Source: Paulinella micropora | Taxonomy: Eukaryota; Cercozoa; Imbricatea; Euglyphida | DNA length: 64,000 nt | Assembly (NCBI GenBank): GCA_009731375.1 | Contig: BJOX01000025.1 | Span: 1,145,118-1,209,117, forward strand | Direction: 5' to 3' | In this document: piece after piece, positions 1-64,000 of the stretch | How the letters are laid out: each line of letters opens with the position of its first letter | Numbering within the stretch: position 1 is the first letter of the stretch | Notes under the pieces: generated by a model | Seen by the model: the letters and a program-made list of their open reading frames with translations, nothing else | What the model was told of the DNA's origin: nothing | Databases searched by the model: none | Translations under genes and position numbers: made by a program

Positions 1-50
1 TTTTTCATCGGGATTTCCCTCAAATATGTATTATTATTATTATTATTATG

Positions 51-440
51 ATAATACTATATCTGAGGCGTACTGATGCAGCTAATGGCATATCCTCAAC
101 GGACATAAGCCTCCAATACCCTTGTTCGAGGTCCTCCACCCCCCCGTGTCAGTCTCTCGCCTGATGATCGGGGCCACCGATGGAGCTCCTGAGGGCAAGA
201 CTGCACTAAGCCGAGGTTATTCCGCAGTCCCAGCAACCTCTTGCAAGACGTCACCGAATGTGCAAGTGCATACACCAAGCGCGGTTGCTAGAGCTGCCTC
301 GAAACCCCACCCATAACAATCTGGTGTCTGCTGGGTCCTGGGCTATCAACCAGCATATGCGGAGTTTAAGATCTTTTACGCGCGCAACGACCCTCCTCCC
401 CAGCATCTACCACCAAAGGGTTATGAGTTGGCGTCACAGT
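51..440. mobile_element. 390-bp dispersed element, copy 1 (family C)
   Basis: A non-simple segment bounded on both sides by (ATT)n/(AAT)n microsatellite. Its reverse complement recurs at 53361-53750, and the short conceptual translations of the two copies are identical, so the copies are identical or nearly so. It holds short ORFs on both strands (60 and 64 codons) that I do not recognise. It lies in the first intron seen, upstream of the exon at 878. It is probably a truncated retroposon with an A/T-rich trinucleotide tail, but no diagnostic protein motif or terminal repeat is visible, so its class is open. Confidence 0.6.
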
Positions 441-519
441 TTAACGCCTTGAGGCCAATTGGGCTGGAACTCTGTTTAGCAAGTGTGTCTAGGTTTTTTT
501 ATCGTATTATGGTAATAAC

Positions 520-574
<55 letters not shown>

Positions 575-586
575 TATAATATAGTA

Positions 587-624
<38 letters not shown>

Positions 625-656
625 CAGGTGCGCGGGCCGGCGCCTCTACCTAGATG

Positions 657-694
<38 letters not shown>

Positions 695-772
695 CATCTA
701 TCTATCTACCTATCTACCTACCTACCTACCTACATACCTACCTATCTATTACCTGCCTACCTACCTACCTAC

Positions 773-812
<40 letters not shown>

Positions 813-813
813 A

Positions 814-851
<38 letters not shown>

Positions 852-877
852 CCCATCTATCTATCTATTTCTTTCAG
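441..877. repeat. (AAT)n, (ATT)n, then TCTA/CCTA microsatellite
   Basis: About 80 bases of unassigned sequence are followed by (AAT)n turning into (ATT)n at about 519-623, so the two arms can pair as a hairpin. Then (TCTA)n mixed with (CCTA)n runs to the polypyrimidine tract and CAG acceptor of the exon at 878. This is intron sequence of the NRPS-like gene. Confidence 0.85.
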
Positions 878-54029
<53,152 letters not shown>

Positions 54030-54465
54030 TCATGGATTCTCTGAGGTCGCGTTGTCATCCGAGTCGTTTTGAGACAGTCATAGTTCTTAACTACCTTTGA
54101 ACAAGGATTTCAAGCGCTTCATTCTCAGCCGATCCTGTTTCGTGCTGGCATGAAATGGCTGAGAAGGAAGCACACTTGAAGTGATTTCTGATTGTGGCTT
54201 AAAAGCTAGCTGCGGCAGGCCAGAATATGAGCCAGGTTTTGCGGTGGAATATGTGCTACAAAATTCGCAAAATTTTGCACGAGTTTTGCGGACGTGCCGG
54301 TCTGATGAGCTTGCAAGACAGCTGAAAAATTTTACACGCTGCGTGTGAAAAATTGTGTTTTCTTACGGTCGATCAGTAGCCTGTCAGTGGCCACATTAGT
54401 AATCTCCCTCAATTAAAAGGTTGAGTTTCTGAGCTGCTGCTGCATGTCGTACTATTATTAATATA
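54030..54465. other. Unassigned unique sequence
   Basis: Non-repetitive, AT-balanced sequence downstream of the putative stop. I see no long ORF, tRNA or known element. It may hold the 3' UTR and the polyadenylation region of the NRPS-like gene. Confidence 0.5.
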
Positions 54466-54655
54466 TTTACGCAAGCAGTGCTTTCATAGAATACTTGCCA
54501 CTCACAGATAGAGCTGAGTGGGTATCAGAAGAAGAGGCATAATATCAAGAGTTACAAAAATATTAATATATCTTGCAGCACGATCCACGCGAAAAAAAGA
54601 TCAACTTATATAACGAGTGGCAAGTATTTTATTAATCTGACAGTGCTTGCGTAAA
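54466..54655. mobile_element. MITE-like element M2
   Basis: Long imperfect inverted ends: TTTACGCAAGCAGTG at 54466 with CAGTGCTTGCGTAAA ending at 54655, and within them AATACTTGCCACTC against GAGTGGCAAGTATT. It is 190 bases with no coding capacity and is flanked by ATTA-rich sequence. Only one copy is seen in the window. Confidence 0.7.
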
Positions 54656-54920
54656 AACCATCTCTCAATAAGCTTGATCACCGCTGCCAGCCACTGATGT
54701 GTTAATATTATTAATAATATTAGTAATGAAGCCGCCGTAGCCTACGGTACAGTGCAGTGGAGACGACGTTATATATAATCATTATTTCTCACACTTGAAT
54801 AATAACAACAAGAACAACAATTGCAAGTCGACCGTCCATTTAGCAGTTGATGAAACTTTCGGAACTGACTTCAGTGGGCGGCTCCGGGCTGGTTGCAGGC
54901 CGGTATTGTTATTAATATTG

Positions 54921-55188
54921 CTGTTGACATTCAAGACAACAACAAAAATTAGTTTTTCATTTTTGTGTCAGATTTTCATTTTTGTGACAGTTTTTCATTT
55001 TTGTGACAAAAATTCAAATTTTCAAATTTAACTGTAACATTTCGCGAAAATTTACGATATTTTGCGGACGAATATAGCCGTTAATTTGAAAAATTCAAAT
55101 TTTCACCCAAAATCAAAATTCCAACCAAAACTGAAATTCCAACCAAAACAGAAAAATCAATTTTTTTTGTTGTCTTGAATGTCAACAG
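54921..55188. mobile_element. MITE-like element M3
   Basis: Terminal inverted repeats of at least 20 bases: CTGTTGACATTCAAGACAAC at 54921-54940 and its complement ending at 55188. The inverted match continues loosely into AACAAAAATT/AATTTTTTTTGTT. The interior has repeated TTTTTCATTTTTGTGACA and TTCAAATTTT units. It is 268 bases and noncoding. Confidence 0.82.
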
Positions 55189-55354
55189 AAATACAATAAT
55201 GCATCACTGCAAACTGAATGTATATATTACAATAATACTTTACTCCCAGTCGAGTTGCCAGTCAGCAGTGTCAATATACAATGTGTCATCAGCTGCTTCA
55301 CGATAACCTGGGCCCGGCACCTAGGATACTGCGTGCTCATTAGTGCAACTGTTG

Positions 55355-55858
55355 TAGTAATGTAATGTAATGTAATGTCATGTCATGTAATCTAATGTAA
55401 TCTAATGTAACGTAACGTAACGTAACGTAATGGACGGTAATGTAATGAAACGTAATGTAATGTAATGTAATACGTAATGTAATGTAATACGTAATGTAAT
55501 GTAATACGTAATGTAATGTAATATAATGTAATGTAAGGCCCACTGGGCCACGGTAAGTAAGGTAAGGTAATGTAATGTAACGTAGCGTAATGTAATGTAA
55601 TGTAATGTAATGTAACGTAACGTAATCAGAGTCATGTCTTGTAATGTAATGTAACGTAATGTAACGTAATGTAACGTAATGTAACGTAATGTAATGTAAT
55701 TTAACGTAATGTAATGTAACGTAATGTAACATAATGTAACATAATGTAACGTAATGTAACGTAATGTAACGTAACGTAACGTAATGTAACGTAATGTAAC
55801 GTAATGTAATGTAACATAATGTAACGTAATGTAATGTAACGTAATGTAACGTCACGTA
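55355..55858. repeat. (TAATG)n/(TAACG)n pentanucleotide array
   Basis: About 500 bases of GTAATGTAACG units with a short unique insert (AAGGCCCACTGGGCCACGG) at 55535-55553. Irregular mixing of TAATG and TAACG. Confidence 0.92.
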
Positions 55859-57907
55859 ATTGCTAGTAGCTTTTAGATCTCCTATTATCCACGCTGGGGG
55901 AGATGTTAAAGACCCTCCACCAAAGAGAGCCACCGTCGATACTTGCGCGCTAGCGGTGAGAGCCAGGCGTTTTCCCAATGTCATATCGTGACTGCAGGCG
56001 AGGGAAGGGCAACTTGAAACAGAGGAGCAAAGGCTAGCAGACCTGCTTCAAGTGGATGGGAAACTGAGTGCGGGGAACTTGTTACCCTCCCACCATGCCA
56101 TCCGGTCGTACACAGACTCCTTACGGCCATCAGGAACTCAGTGCAGTCTCAGCAGAGCAAACAGTTCTATACAGGGGGATTAGAACTCGAAGAGGAGACG
56201 ACAGTAACGAAAGGTCTTTACCATTTTCTTGTTTTTGCGGGATATGATCTTGCCCTGCCCACGACAGTCGACAGAGATTTCCAGTCACGGCCAACGTTCA
56301 AGCATTAGACTCACATGATGTGCGACAACCTTATCCGCTTCCCGCGACTACCCGGCACCACCTGATGATTTTACCAGAAGAGACGTCCGCATCGGGATAC
56401 TGATAGGGATGTTTACCCTGTTTGCTAGTCAGTCATCCGCTAGGTTTCACCTTGTCGAAGCAGTAGTGAAGCTGTTCATCGAAACCCGATATCCGATGTC
56501 ACTCTTCTACCGAGCACTTACACAGATGGCGAGGAAGCAGCCTATATGGGATGCGATTCGTAGCTACTTATGTATGGCTGTAGCTGACCTTCCAGTAGAT
56601 TTACCCTTTCGCGAGCCGCGATAGAAGTGGGTAATCCAATTCACACTCAGCGGCCACCCGATCTAAGAGGACAGCAGGTGAAAGGCTATTGTCCCAGTGG
56701 CAGCCATGTCTCCGAATAGCCATACCGATGAACCTGCCTCTATGTCCTTGATATTCACGACTCGGTTTTCGTTTTGCGCATGGCCCCGGTTGTCCACCGG
56801 AGCCGACTCTATCAGGCTCATTGAGGTGTATTGTGTGATTTTTATGTGAGATTTATGCGAGTTTTCGTCTTTTCGTATTATAAAGGAGGAGAGTAACGGC
56901 TATTTTTACACATGCCACTTTCGGAAATAAGTAGTGATTCACGCCGACACTATCTTATTTGTTCTCGAAAATGTGTTCTAACCGACCTCAGTCATTGTTT
57001 TTACGATTACGACGAGGACAGGATGTCATCGGTTTACGTTCTTATTATTATTAATAATTATGAAATTTTACCTTTTCAAGTCTGTTCTTTTGTATTAATT
57101 AGTGTACAGTGATTTTTTGAGATCACTTTTCCACACCCAGTACCAGATTTTTCTAGTCTTTTTGAGGCGGTTAGTAACTATTACCAATTTACTAGTGCGG
57201 AATCACTTCATGGCAGTGTCTGCACTGCCACGCGTTTTCTTGCTTAGAAATAGAACTGCAAGGGAGGGAGCAGGGCCCCTGAAGCATAGTTTTGCTCGGT
57301 CCCCTAATCTCCCACGTCGCATCAATACGTTTTTACTAATAAATGTATATACTATCTGTACGTGTCGCTGAATTTCAGAAATCTGTTCATGTAGCCTCAG
57401 AGTCACGTGCAATATTAATACTAGTGTTTAAGTGCATGAAATTGCCAATGGGCAATTTCGGTTGCCAATTGGCAACGTTTTTAGTTACCAATTTGCAACG
57501 TTCTTTTTTTCTTGTGCACAATATTTCCGTATTTGCGTAATAAAATTACCAATGGGCAACGCGCTGTTTCCGATTGGTAACGCTATGTCCATGCACTTAG
57601 ATACTACGTGACGAAAAGATAACAGCTTCCAACCCCCCTCCCCCCCTGTTTCATTGATGCTTGTGCGGCTCTGATGTAGTAGCCAGTCTTTGAGTCGTTG
57701 CCACTACATGTCTTTCTTTGATATACTCGTACACTGAGTTTTCAACTTGCCTTGCTATCATCAACTTCAAACCAGCCAGGATACTCGCCGCTCGAAGGTC
57801 ACACTTCCCGTGTCCAGGGAGCTGTCGGATATGATTGGGGGGACATGTACAACGATTCAAAGACTTGCCAGTACAGCAGCCTGAGCCGCACAAGCACAAT
57901 AGGATAA
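55859..57907. other. Unassigned unique sequence
   Basis: About 2 kb with short ORFs only. The longest plausible ones are a 71-codon + strand ORF at 56409-56624 and an 82-codon - strand ORF at 57651-57899 that opens with a Cys-rich stretch (CLCGSGCC). I recognise neither. TTGCCAATKGGCAA-type palindromes recur at about 57445-57590, which points to another degraded repeat. Confidence 0.4.
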
Positions 57908-58423
57908 GATGCTAGAACGCCGTCCGACCGTCACAGGCCGAGGAACATCTCATACATAACTGTTGTGTCGCTCATCCTCAAACCAGGAGCCAAACAAATC
58001 GCGGTCCAATGTCCGAATTGGACTCCAGCGGTACATCAGTACCTCAAAAGTTGGGCGATGGACGTTCTTACAGCCGGCCTCTGGTCCATGGTCTCTGCTA
58101 ACTGCGCCTGGGCTAGTCGAGCCTGCCCTATAGGAAAGTTTGAAGACTTAGCTAAGGAGGTCATCCGCGACATACGCAACGTCTACGACTACCGCGCCGC
58201 CAACGAAAACCTGCACCTGCCTGTGCCAGGTCTACCCAACCCGGATCAATACCGCGAACGCTTCGGGGGTTGGCACTACCTTACTTCTATCGACATGGTC
58301 GACGGCTTTACGCATCTGCGACTCAATCCAGATGACGGCACAGATTGTATACACCTACTTACTTGCGCACCCACATGCTCTCACTCAACAGACCTTTCAG
58401 CCCAACCGCTCGCTCCAAGCTAG
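57908..58423 (+). pseudogene. Ty3/Gypsy reverse transcriptase fragment
   Basis: Open frame with no ATG start. It contains WSMVSANCAWASRACPIGK, VYDYRAANENLHLPVPGLP and YLTSIDMVDGFTHLRLNPDD. These correspond to the early RT blocks of Ty3/Gypsy elements (S-x-x-A-S-P..., D-Y-R-x-L-N, P-x-P, S-x-x-D-x-x-x-G-F/Y-x-x-x-x-L). The catalytic Y/F-x-D-D block, RNase H and integrase are missing: homology is lost at about 58345 and the frame ends at 58423. It is a truncated relic. Confidence 0.75.
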
Positions 58424-58905
58424 CTAGCGAAGTCTGCTTCCACTTGCGACGCCCTTGCTGATCCCAATCAAATGCTTCCGCCACTTCTGCCAGCAACTTC
58501 GCAACATCTTTCCAATGCTCGACTACAAGCCACACGCAATGCATTAGAACAAACCAAACACTTTCAAGGTAATAATTACTATGCATATTGAACTCTTCCA
58601 AACTAACTTGATTCGTCAAGTCTGAGTCCCAATAGAATGTGTACGCCTTGTATTTGTCATACACAGCCTCCAAACAATCAAGCTGTTGTTGCATTGTTTC
58701 CCCCTGCACAACAACAACCGTTGCGCTTGTTGCTACATTCACAAAGCTTGGTAAAGCAACGAAATATTGTCTTTGATTATCCTTGAGATCCTGCACCAGC
58801 TTCTTCATCGGTGCTACGAAAATCATGACAGTGCAGTCTGCATCCACTGGCCTATCAGGACGTCCAACTCCAAACATAGCTCCCGAGCCTTTCCTTGCCT
58901 GCATT

Positions 58906-58913
<8 letters not shown>
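58359..58913 (-). CDS. Unrecognised ORF, 184 codons
   Basis: An ATG-to-stop frame whose 3' end overlaps the end of the RT relic on the other strand. It has balanced amino-acid use, unlike the repeat-derived frames, with a possible hydrophobic segment (ESVWFVLMHCVWLVV) and an acidic/aromatic C-terminal half (LLAEVAEAFDWD). The ATG sits at the edge of the (TAA)n tract, so the true start may be elsewhere. It could be a fragment of a gene or of a mobile element. I cannot assign a family. Confidence 0.35.
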
Positions 58914-59097
<184 letters not shown>

Positions 59098-59232
59098 GGC
59101 TTCCTCAGACTATGACATCAGATCCAGATCCTGGACATGTGCCTCCATTGGGTCACCGGGGTCAGCCGATCCCAACGCATTGTCAGGACACCAAACAGAC
59201 ATAGCAGCAACAGCAACAGCAGGGGCAGATGG

Positions 59233-59622
59233 TGCACTACAAGTCATGTACATAATATGTTTATGATACGTTTATGCCTTATCGTATGCATCATAACTAG
59301 TATTTGTCTGTATCATGGTCATGTACATGATTTTCCCTTTCCTTACTTTATGAACGGACATGCTGTTCGACATAAACCCCCACTACTATTATATATATGT
59401 ATATATGTATATATATGTATGTATATACATCATCACCACCATTGTTATCGTAGGTTAAGGGGGAGACGGTTTCTATATTCTATATTATATATTATATATA
59501 TATATATATGTGTGTGTGTGTATACATATATACATATATATACATATATATATATATATTTATATATATATTTATATATATTATATATTATATATATATA
59601 TTATATATATATAATACATACA

Positions 59623-59658
<36 letters not shown>

Positions 59659-60620
59659 TATAGATATATATATAGATATATAGTATATGACTTGTGCACT
59701 CCTGCAGGTATATGACTAGGATATGGCAGGGCATGATCAGACTTTATGGCATATTTATATCGATATACATATTAAATGCATATACATATACATATTTCCA
59801 ACGAAAGGTAATTTACGGGGAAAATATCATGAAAGTCAGGAAAGTTGTGTAGGTGTGTCTAGGTCATACGGCGGCGACTGCGACTGTAGATGTTACTCAG
59901 GTAGGTATAGGTACACCGTCTCACATCCAGCGATTCATTCCTTACGCTAATACTTTCCTGTTTTCATCCTTTTTCCCTATTGCTTTCTGGCCTACCGCAT
60001 ATGCTTTCACATATTTGATAAATGACATAAACATTCGATATGGCCATTGCTTGCTTCGTCGATTTGTCGTTGCCTTACGCATTTATTGAAAGGGACGGAC
60101 GAGGACGGAAGGGCCAAGGCCTCAAGACCATCCCGGGATAGATTCGGGATCTGCACGTTTCCGGGATATACGTGACGTTTGCAAATTACCGGGTCTATTT
60201 TTGAGATATGCCTTGTCTTGTTGTCCTTCGTGTCCACCGCAATGAATATTATATATATATATCTTGTATGTTTATTGTGAATATATATAATATATGTCGG
60301 TGGTGCTGTGTTTGCCTATAGTTAATATAACGTCGTCTCTGTTCATCAGATTCTATTGCGCCGTATTCCACACATATATTGAACAGGCGGGGTTCAGGGG
60401 GAGATCAACCTGCACTTCGATACATACTCGTTTTGATCATGTTTGCATGCCTTGCATCTATGACCACTAACTTGTATACTTGCTTGTGCGTTTACTCCTG
60501 TCCGTTGCTTCATCTGTGTGTTTGTTTGAGCAACTTGTTACGCTTATACATTGCTAACATAGATTATCTGTATATTATACATGTTATACATTTATCATAT
60601 ATTTCTTCTATATATCTGTA
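59233..60620. repeat. 1,388-bp segment, first copy
   Basis: Identical, as far as I could compare, to 60631-62018, starting TGCACTACAAGTCATG and ending TATATATCTGTA. It contains (TA)n, CATA and unassigned sequence with short ORFs only. See the matching entry. Confidence 0.9.
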
Positions 60621-60630
60621 NNNNNNNNNN
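60621..60630. other. Assembly gap (10 N)
   Basis: Placeholder gap exactly between the two identical 1,388-bp segments, which points to unmerged overlapping contigs. Confidence 1.
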
Positions 60631-61020
60631 TGCACTACAAGTCATGTACATAATATGTTTATGATACGTTTATGCCTTATCGTATGCATCATAACTAGTA
60701 TTTGTCTGTATCATGGTCATGTACATGATTTTCCCTTTCCTTACTTTATGAACGGACATGCTGTTCGACATAAACCCCCACTACTATTATATATATGTAT
60801 ATATGTATATATATGTATGTATATACATCATCACCACCATTGTTATCGTAGGTTAAGGGGGAGACGGTTTCTATATTCTATATTATATATTATATATATA
60901 TATATATGTGTGTGTGTGTATACATATATACATATATATACATATATATATATATATTTATATATATATTTATATATATTATATATTATATATATATATT
61001 ATATATATATAATACATACA

Positions 61021-61056
<36 letters not shown>

Positions 61057-62018
61057 TATAGATATATATATAGATATATAGTATATGACTTGTGCACTCC
61101 TGCAGGTATATGACTAGGATATGGCAGGGCATGATCAGACTTTATGGCATATTTATATCGATATACATATTAAATGCATATACATATACATATTTCCAAC
61201 GAAAGGTAATTTACGGGGAAAATATCATGAAAGTCAGGAAAGTTGTGTAGGTGTGTCTAGGTCATACGGCGGCGACTGCGACTGTAGATGTTACTCAGGT
61301 AGGTATAGGTACACCGTCTCACATCCAGCGATTCATTCCTTACGCTAATACTTTCCTGTTTTCATCCTTTTTCCCTATTGCTTTCTGGCCTACCGCATAT
61401 GCTTTCACATATTTGATAAATGACATAAACATTCGATATGGCCATTGCTTGCTTCGTCGATTTGTCGTTGCCTTACGCATTTATTGAAAGGGACGGACGA
61501 GGACGGAAGGGCCAAGGCCTCAAGACCATCCCGGGATAGATTCGGGATCTGCACGTTTCCGGGATATACGTGACGTTTGCAAATTACCGGGTCTATTTTT
61601 GAGATATGCCTTGTCTTGTTGTCCTTCGTGTCCACCGCAATGAATATTATATATATATATCTTGTATGTTTATTGTGAATATATATAATATATGTCGGTG
61701 GTGCTGTGTTTGCCTATAGTTAATATAACGTCGTCTCTGTTCATCAGATTCTATTGCGCCGTATTCCACACATATATTGAACAGGCGGGGTTCAGGGGGA
61801 GATCAACCTGCACTTCGATACATACTCGTTTTGATCATGTTTGCATGCCTTGCATCTATGACCACTAACTTGTATACTTGCTTGTGCGTTTACTCCTGTC
61901 CGTTGCTTCATCTGTGTGTTTGTTTGAGCAACTTGTTACGCTTATACATTGCTAACATAGATTATCTGTATATTATACATGTTATACATTTATCATATAT
62001 TTCTTCTATATATCTGTA
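60631..62018. repeat. 1,388-bp segment, second copy
   Basis: Offset of 1,398 from the first copy. The first copy begins inside longer sequence and the second continues beyond TATATATCTGTA, as expected if the end of one contig overlaps the start of the next. Confidence 0.9.
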
Positions 62019-63428
62019 TATACCTGATGAGTTAGTGTAGGTTGTACATAGTTCATCTTGGAATGGGTCTTCTTCGGGGCAGTTTCGAGTAGATCTATGT
62101 TACGTGAATTGTATGTAAAGAGAGAGGTGAATGTCCTCTTCATTTATGTGTTGGGGTTACATTCACTTACCCCTTCATACTAATTAATTAATATTCATAT
62201 CGCTATTTAACGTGTCTACTACTTTATTTACTCACATGTATATATTTCACATACTTTCTTTTGCATATTACAAAGAACTACACGTGTTTGTTTATGGATT
62301 GCATGCGTACATTGATATGTCGAGTTCGTCTTGACATATCAAATACAATTGCGCATGCGTTTACGCAATCATGATGTATTCCTTATACATGTAAACATCA
62401 TCTGTATCGTTGATAGTCATATATTCATTTGTCCCCGTTACATAACTCCTAGTTGTGTATAGTCATGCGTTCGTATACTGACTTTATGATTTCTACCTTA
62501 CTAAATTGTTGATGTCTTATATGTGTTGTCGGATAGTCTATAGCATCGCGAGATAGTCATTAACGCTAGGTTGTGAGCGAAAGGTTGGGTTATTTGTCCG
62601 TATTGGACCTGATGCCATTTTATTCTTGATCTGTTGCCGTTTTCCTTTTCGGCTTCACTGAGCTAATACAACGAGACATCATTCTCATTCTTGAGGACTG
62701 TTGTATTACCGACTTTTTCTTGAGCTATCGTTGGGGACATTACATTTGGAGTCCACATCACTAGGCTGATTTCTTTCTGCATTGCCACACGGGCATCCAG
62801 AACGAATTTTCGCTGACCTGTCTCACACGGGGACGTCAGACAAAAACAAATACTCCAACACATAATCCTCGTAGCTCTTTTACAAAAGCAAAAAATTGAT
62901 TGACCTCAAGCAGGTGTCTCGTACCCTCTAGCCCAATCCATATCTGTGTGCTCACAAGGAGACATCAGATACAGACTCTCTGTCGTTCTTGCTGTTCTCA
63001 CACAGAGACAAAGAAGAAGGAGGTGGACAGAAGAGTGAAGGAACACACGCAAAACACAAACAAACATACGGACAGGAGCACAACACTCTACCCTTCTAGT
63101 TTGTGCATTTATCTGCATTATCTCACACATACGTCAGAGTATTTTTGCAAATCTCTGATCGTTCTCAAAAGTAGGTCTGAGAACCTATCCGACCGACTGT
63201 CGACTTCTCAAGGAGAGCTTCTCTAGCTTCTCTATTACTATCTGTGTAGGTCCTAGTGCCTCATACTAGATACAATATAGAAAAGAAGGAGGAGAAAGCA
63301 ATTAGGGTAAGGAGGACAAGAAATCTTAGAAAATCTAAAGTACTACTTTTCTCAAACAAAAGCAAACATACAAACATTGTCACACTACCGTCTCTTTTAG
63401 TTTCTCTCTTCACTAGTCAATCGACTGA
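62019..63428. other. Unassigned unique sequence before the Gypsy pol segment
   Basis: About 1.4 kb without a convincing long ORF. A direct upstream part of RNase H would be expected near its end if the pol segment at 63429 were intact, but no such frame is visible in the 200 bases before it. No terminal repeat pair was found by eye. Confidence 0.4.
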
Positions 63429-64000
63429 AGGAGGAACAGAACTATGGTCCATATACAGGGAAAGCGAAATGTGGTCGCTGATAGCCTCTCTAGGCTAGAG
63501 TTTAACTCAGAAGTATCGGCGTTGGTGTCCACGGTGGAGATGGAAGACTTGTCCACTGACAAGGTGTATGAGGTCAGCCACATTGAGGCGATGGAGATGG
63601 CGAGTGGAGTCCGATATGACCGCACAGGTCTACGGTACAGTCCACAAGGCCCGGATCACGGGATATGTTGTGAGCTACATACCCAGGAGGACGCTGAGTG
63701 GTCCTATGAGGTATATGAGAATGCGAAGGCGAACATGAGGGAGGAAGAGGAGACGCAGGAAGCTTATGCGGAGCCTCCTCAAGAGCGGAGAAGTAACCTA
63801 GACGATGACCCGGAGAGGATCGGGGTACGGCTAGAAGATGGTATTATCCATATAGCCTCGCCTACCGCATGGAGGCAACAACAGGCTCAAGATCCGGGGT
63901 TTAAGGAACTCATACAGCTATATCAGAACCCGGATGAGCTAAAGATGACGAAAGCTATCAAAGATCAAATGAAGGACATGGGATGGAGAGATGGTCTACT
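63429..64000 (+). CDS. Ty3/Gypsy pol fragment: end of RNase H and linker (continues off window)
   Basis: Open from the stop at 63426 to the window edge. It begins LWS/MVHIQGKRNVVADSLSRL, the end of RNase H in Ty3/Gypsy elements (H-x-x-G-x-x-N-x-x-A-D-x-L-S-R). Then come an acidic stretch (MREEEETQEAY.. and DDDPERIG) and ASPTAWRQQQAQDPGF-like sequence, resembling the region before the integrase zinc finger, where Q-x-x-D-P-x-x is common. The element may be intact to the right. The first part of RNase H is missing or in another frame, so this copy is probably damaged or has an intron-like break. Confidence 0.75.

Noticed and set aside
60379-62040. Hydrophobic 87-codon frame at 61777 (and its copy at 60379) as a membrane protein gene
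   Set aside because: Short, ends in AT-rich repeat-like sequence, lies in an assembly duplication and shows no recognised family features.

Overview
This window is eukaryotic nuclear DNA. It has spliced genes with GT-AG introns, LINE-like and Ty3/Gypsy retroelement pieces, MITE-like inverted repeats and an extreme load of simple repeats, mainly (TCTA)n/(TAGA)n, (TATG)n/(CATA)n, (TA)n, (CA)n and (ATT)n. The sequence alone does not fix the lineage. A protist, an alga or another repeat-rich eukaryote with NRPS-like genes would all fit. There are ten runs of N, so this is a gapped assembly.

Positions 878 to about 54029 on the + strand hold most of one gene, dispersed as about 30 small exons (31-137 bp) that make up less than 4% of the interval. 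Read in order, and joined with compatible splice phases at nearly every junction, they spell the end of an NRPS-type adenylation domain (core motifs A8 and A10), a Lys-rich linker, a phosphopantetheine carrier domain (FFDLGGHSLLA) and a complete NAD(P)H-dependent thioester reductase domain. The reductase shows the TGATGFLG nucleotide loop, an STTS segment, the YPQSK catalytic Tyr/Lys motif, YRPGYITG, NTDDF, PVDWVA, YHVTNP and a C-terminal GFLAAP. This A-T-R layout is that of alpha-aminoadipate reductase (Lys2) and NRPS-like carboxylate reductases: an acid is adenylated, tethered as a thioester, then reductively released. The part of the A domain that sets the substrate lies upstream of the window.

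The most unusual feature is how the introns are built. Almost every exon is surrounded by partial copies of itself separated by microsatellite. Copies upstream keep the splice acceptor and the 5' part of the exon. Copies downstream keep the 3' part and the donor. The extreme case is the exon at 8624-8713, with about 36 5' fragments before it and ten 3' fragments after it. This is the expected product of many tandem duplications with one breakpoint in the exon and one in the flanking microsatellite.

Interspersed in the introns are ten pieces of a 546-bp-period repeat (R546) and five 5'-truncated or internally deleted LINE-like copies (family B; one carries an ORF). Most pieces of both families end in ATCTCAT or a close variant followed by (CTAT)n, which suggests that retroposon tails seeded the tetranucleotide arrays. 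A MITE family with GTGAAAAATTTCGGCC ends occurs three times. Two identical 390-bp elements lie in inverted orientation in the first and last introns seen.

From 54030 to 64000 the sequence is less repetitive. It contains two more MITE-like elements, a TAATG/TAACG array, a truncated Ty3/Gypsy reverse transcriptase (57908-58423), an unrecognised 184-residue reverse-strand ORF, a (TAA)n tract, a 1,388-bp segment repeated exactly on both sides of a 10-N gap (probably unmerged contig ends), and at the right edge an open Ty3/Gypsy pol segment with the end of RNase H (63429-64000).
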